Shown: in pieces, positions 60,940 to 64,000 of the stretch
Layout: every line of letters starts with the position of its first letter
Position numbering within the stretch: position 1 is the first letter of the stretch
From: Taxillus chinensis
Lineage: Eukaryota > Streptophyta > Magnoliopsida > Santalales > Loranthaceae
Reading direction: 5' to 3'
DNA length: 64,000 nt
NCBI GenBank assembly: GCA_023512835.1
Contig: CM042088.1
Location: forward strand, 42,858,771 to 42,922,770
Translations under genes and position numbers: made by a program
The notes under the pieces: generated by a model
Database searches by the model: none
What the model was told of the DNA's origin: nothing
Seen by the model: the letters and a program-made list of their open reading frames with translations, nothing else

Positions 60940-61365
60940 ATGGCTTCCACTTTCACACTCAAGTCCCTTCTCACGCTACCATTAGTAGTACTGGCCGTTC
61001 TCTCCATCACCACCATCACGGTGTCGGCGGCAAGGCCGTCGCTAGACAGCCAGAAGCAGCCCATGGTCATGTTGGCGGCGCCACTGGCCCCTCGTCTGCA
61101 CCAGCAGCAGCTGGACGATGATAACAGCTCAGCAACATCGTCCTCGTGCTGGGAGTCCCTGTTTGAGCTGCAATCCTGCACCGGCGAGGTCGTAACGTTC
61201 TTCCTCAACGGCGAGACAGACCTCGGCCCAGAATGTTGCCATGCCATCCGCTTCATCGAGCTCCAATGCTGGCCTTCCATGCTGGGCTCCCTCGGCTACA
61301 CCGCTCAAGAAACCAACATCCTCCGTGACTACTGCGATGCTTCTGCTGTTGCTGCGGGACCTTAA
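60940..61365 (+). CDS. EC1: EC1-like egg cell-secreted protein, copy 6 (tail deleted)
   Basis: Intronless, 141 aa. Signal peptide and linker as in copy 1 (ARPSLDSQKQP), with an extra Gln (HQQQLDDD); cysteines at 70, 80, 99, 100, 110 and 132; VVTFFLNGETDLGPECCHAI. After DASAVAAG the sequence jumps directly into what is 3' UTR in the other copies ('gaccttaatttccact'), so a deletion of roughly 100 bp removed the tail and its stop and supplied a new stop (GP-TAA). The whole six-cysteine domain is kept, so the protein should still be made and secreted. Confidence 0.9.
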   Translation: MASTFTLKSLLTLPLVVLAVLSITTITVSAARPSLDSQKQPMVMLAAPLAPRLHQQQLDDDNSSATSSSCWESLFELQSCTGEVVTFFLNGETDLGPECCHAIRFIELQCWPSMLGSLGYTAQETNILRDYCDASAVAAGP

Positions 61366-62005
61366 TTTCCACTCCCACGTACTGCTGCCCTTTTCCCCAT
61401 TTTTCTTCACCGGCCATATAATTAATTGTTTGTATATGGAACCGGTTTTTGGAAGAAAATCAGAAGCATGCGCTGCATTCAACCTGAGTGTATTATTGAC
61501 AATTTCTACCCGAAAATAACTACTTGGCAATCTACTTTTTCCTGGGCTCAAGGCCCTAACCCCCCCACAAAAAACTATTATTTTTATTTTAATATATTTA
61601 TGGTTTCCTCTGACCTGCTTGGATGGAGCTTTGAATGTATTTAAGCTGGCATTAAAAATTAAAATGCATCTGGAAAAAGAGTGACATTAGTCTAAGAGAT
61701 TTTCTTCTCAGCATTACTGAAACATTTTCACTTATAATTCGAAAGCCAGAAGTTTTAATTTAAATTATATATGTCTTGAAATGGTATTTAGATAACGCTT
61801 AGTGAATGTATTTAGATAACGCTTGGTTCATGGAATGTATATATGTTGCAGGAGAGAACATTTGGTCTTCCCATATTTTCTTCACATGACTACAGAAAAT
61901 TTTCAATGATATTTCGAAAGCCAGAGTTGTTTGAGTAGATATATCATGAAATGCTTCATTTTTCACTCATATGCGTGAACAAGAGGGGAATAAATGATAA
62001 CATGA

Positions 62006-62265
62006 ATGGCTTGTTTGAGCTGCAATCCTTCACCGGCGAGGTCGTACTGTTCTAACTCAATGGCGAGACCGTCCTCGGCCCAGAATGTAGTCATGCCATC
62101 TGCTTCATCGAGCGCCAATGCTGGGCTCCCTCGGCTACACGTACCGCTGAAGAAACCAACATCCTCCGTGACTACTGCGATGCTTCTGCTGTTGCTGCAG
62201 GCTCCGCTCCCTCTCTACCAGAACCGACCGTCAATGTCAGCCATGACCTTGCGATCCACACTTAG
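62006..62265 (+). pseudogene. EC1-like relic, copy 7
   Basis: Starts inside the domain at LFELQSFTGEVVLF with no promoter, signal peptide or first cysteine. Lesions: the second cysteine is Phe (TGC to TTC), TAA replaces the residue before LNGET, the paired cysteines read ECSH, a deletion shortens CWPSMLGSLGY, and the tail is of the copy 3 type (EPTVNVSHD) ending TAG at 62263-62265. Just upstream, 'gataacatgaatggctt' is the sequence normally found in the downstream block of a unit (compare 51895-51915), so this piece was fused there by recombination. Confidence 0.88.
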
Positions 62266-63780
62266 GCGCCAAGTTATTATTAATTATAGAAGAAAAGCAG
62301 GGTGGAGAACCTTAATGCTGCCCTTTTCTCCTGTTTTCTTCGCATTATTAATTATTGGATATGAACCGGATTTTGTGTGAATTCTAATTTAAAAATAATT
62401 TTTTAAAATTAAACTATAAAAAATAAAAATAAATTAATATTATGAGTATATTTAATAAAATAATTAAAATTTTAAAAAAATTATTTTGATCTCCCACTAA
62501 AATTGAATTTATATTTAAAACAAAAACAGTCAAAGTCTTTAAGTTTTGGTTTTTGTTATAAATATTATTGAATTGAATTTTGAAAATGATTTTTTTTAAT
62601 AGGAGAAATTTTTTATTTTAAAAAAATTGTACTTTTTAAAATTATATCTCATAAAAATTTAAAAAAAATGATGGAGCCAAATAATAAAATATTTTTTTTT
62701 TGAATTTTTTGATAAAATTAAGTTTAAATTTAAAAACATAAAATAGTTATAAAACAATTTTTAAAAATAACGATAAAATCTATAGTTTACAAAATACTTT
62801 TTAAACTTTTACTACTTTTAAATTAGGATAAGTCCACATTAGGTTCACCATTTTCAAAAATGGTATGTCTAATTGGACGTACTAATCAACATTAGAAATA
62901 GTTTTTAAAAATAATTATTAAATCCAGCTTTTTTGATAAATGAATTCTAAAATTAAATATGATGAAGTGGTCCACATTATGGCTTGGCTTTTATCCAAAA
63001 TGGAATATGATGTGATTTATGCATTTCATAGACTAATCATTTTGACAAAAATAGATCATCTCCAACAATAATATGTATTTTATTTTCACATATGGAAAAT
63101 TCTTTATTTGTGAAGAGTATTTTTTTTTCTAACTTTAACAACACTTTTCATTTTAATTTTTTTATTAAAATAATAATTTTTATTATATTTTTAATATAAT
63201 AAACTTTCATTTGGCGATAGGAGAGAGGAAAAGAAAAATAAAAAATAATAAAATAGTATGTAAGGAATGAATAGTAACTCTTCAAAAATAAAAAGTCATT
63301 ACAATATTTTATACATGAAGAGTCACATAAAGAGTTTATTGGACCTCATTTTTGGCGGCTTTCTATTTGTAAACAATATAGAGCTTTTGAAGTTACTCTA
63401 ATGCTAGGTGTAATCGTGATAACATGACAGCGTATCAGATTATCAAAGGAAAAAAAAAATCTCAGATTATGTCATTATGATTTCATTGTAATATCATGAG
63501 TCGATTATACAAATATTTTTTAATTTACCAATGAAAAATATCAGTTACAAATTAAAATAATAAAATTAATAAATAAAAATTTGCTTTAAAAATAATTTGA
63601 ATTAAATTATATTTGAGGGCTTAGAAAATATTTGATAAAATGATATTATTTTTTAAAAAATAAATTTGATAAATTTAAACTATTTATGATAATTTACTTG
63701 AATTCATGGTTTTTTTTAAAATAATCATATAAAAGAAAGTTCATCAAACATTTCGTTGTTTTTCCATCTTTTTATGATGT
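62266..63780. other. AT-rich region after the EC1 array
   Basis: 3' flank of the relic to about 62370, then AT-rich DNA with an inverted MITE-like copy (62510-62830). 62860-63760 has no gene; 'gatttcattgtaatatcatgagtcgattatac' near 63480 recalls the 'cgtgat' words at 2550-2760. Confidence 0.5.
62510..62830 (-). mobile_element. MITE-like AT-rich element, copy C (inverted)
   Basis: Read on the reverse strand it follows copies A and B: 'attatttggctccatcat', 'tctcctattaaaaaaaatca' and 'ttttcaaaattcaattcaat' correspond to 'attatttgggtctatcatat', 'tctcctatcaaaaaaaaatt' and 'ttttcaaaattcaaacatca' in copy B. Borders are uncertain. Confidence 0.5.
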
Positions 63781-64000
63781 TCCAAACACTTGGCACAGCG
63801 TACGATGTCGCGCAATCTTCCAATCCTAGAAGTTTGTCCACAGAATCGCATTCCTGAGATTTCTCTGTTACTCCAATTCCAGATTAAGTTTCATTTGATC
63901 CCAAATTTTCTCCCGACCAAACATTCACAAATGTCAGGAGCATCAGAACTAGGGTGTGGTAGGATTGGTTAGCGTTTTTGATTCTTGGGGAAAGAAAATT
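63781..64000 (+). other. GC-richer end of window, possible start of another gene
   Basis: Base composition changes from AT-rich to balanced, and a 60-codon frame (63790-63972) is open on the + strand, but it has no recognisable domain. It could be a promoter or 5' UTR of a gene continuing beyond the window, or another element. Confidence 0.25.

Larger units (their letters stand above)
46291..62265 (+). repeat. Tandem array of EC1-like gene units
   Basis: Six head-to-tail units plus one relic. ATG-to-ATG distances are 2270, 2098, 3783, 3227 and 3057 bp. Each unit has a conserved ~120-bp promoter block, an intronless GC-rich gene, and a conserved downstream block of several hundred bp ('ggatggaggttt.aatgtattgaagct', 'ggagagaacaat', 'cgaaagccagagtt', 'gtgctcatggccaaca'). 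The two longest spacers, between copies 3-4 and 4-5, hold copies of an extra unassigned sequence. Upstream AT-rich parts have drifted most. Confidence 0.9.

Noticed and set aside
46474..61280. Long antisense frames (about 120-182 codons) opposite every EC1 copy, starting MEGQHWSS or a close variant
   Set aside because: They mirror the GC-rich EC1 coding sequence and are similar only because the copies are. They have no signal, domain or promoter of their own, and run on into the promoter blocks.

Overview
This is nuclear DNA of a flowering plant. The evidence is intron-split genes with GT-AG borders, plant-only families (EC1, DRM1/ARP, RFI2, STR8), a telo-box plus site II ribosomal promoter, and plant LINE, Copia, hAT and SINE debris in AT-rich intergenic DNA. 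I cannot name the species. There is no bacterial-style operon, CRISPR array or rRNA, and I recognised no tRNA gene.

Layout. 0.3-1.7 kb: 3' end of a DUF4602 (C1orf131-like) gene, + strand. 3.1-8.8 kb: STR8-like plastid rhodanese gene, - strand, eight exons, with a SINE in an intron. 9.1-15.0 kb: a broken duplicate of the RFI2-like RING gene (exons 1 and 2 only), its intron filled with LINE and Copia remnants and its 3' end replaced by retroelement sequence. 19.1-29.4 kb: the RFI2-like gene itself, six exons, with a 16-bp-TSD LINE insertion, two hAT transposase pieces and a gypsy gag piece in its introns. 32.6-35.4 kb: RPL22 (eL22), whose single intron holds a non-autonomous hAT element with perfect 8-bp target duplications and an internal minisatellite. 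36.1-36.4 kb: Copia gag relic. 40.8-43.8 kb: DRM1/ARP dormancy-auxin family gene with two upstream G-boxes.

46.3-62.3 kb: the highlight, a head-to-tail array of six intact EC1-like egg-cell-secreted cysteine-rich protein genes plus one relic, all on the + strand. All six keep the same six cysteines, a signal peptide and a near-identical ~120-bp proximal promoter with a TATA box about 100 bp before the ATG. They differ mainly in a C-terminal tail, which is shortened by stop codons (copies 1 and 4), a small deletion (copy 3) or a deletion into the 3' UTR (copy 6). Copies of an unassigned sequence and of a MITE-like family lie between the units.

The unrelated genes do not form a pathway. STR8 (plastid), RFI2-like (light signalling and flowering E3 ligase), RPL22 (ribosome), DUF4602 (probably ribosome biogenesis) and DRM1/ARP are ordinary neighbours. 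The EC1 array is the only functional cluster; its members probably act redundantly, or in dosage, in sperm activation at double fertilisation. Exon borders were read by eye from splice consensus, frame continuity and remembered family features, without alignment software or transcripts.
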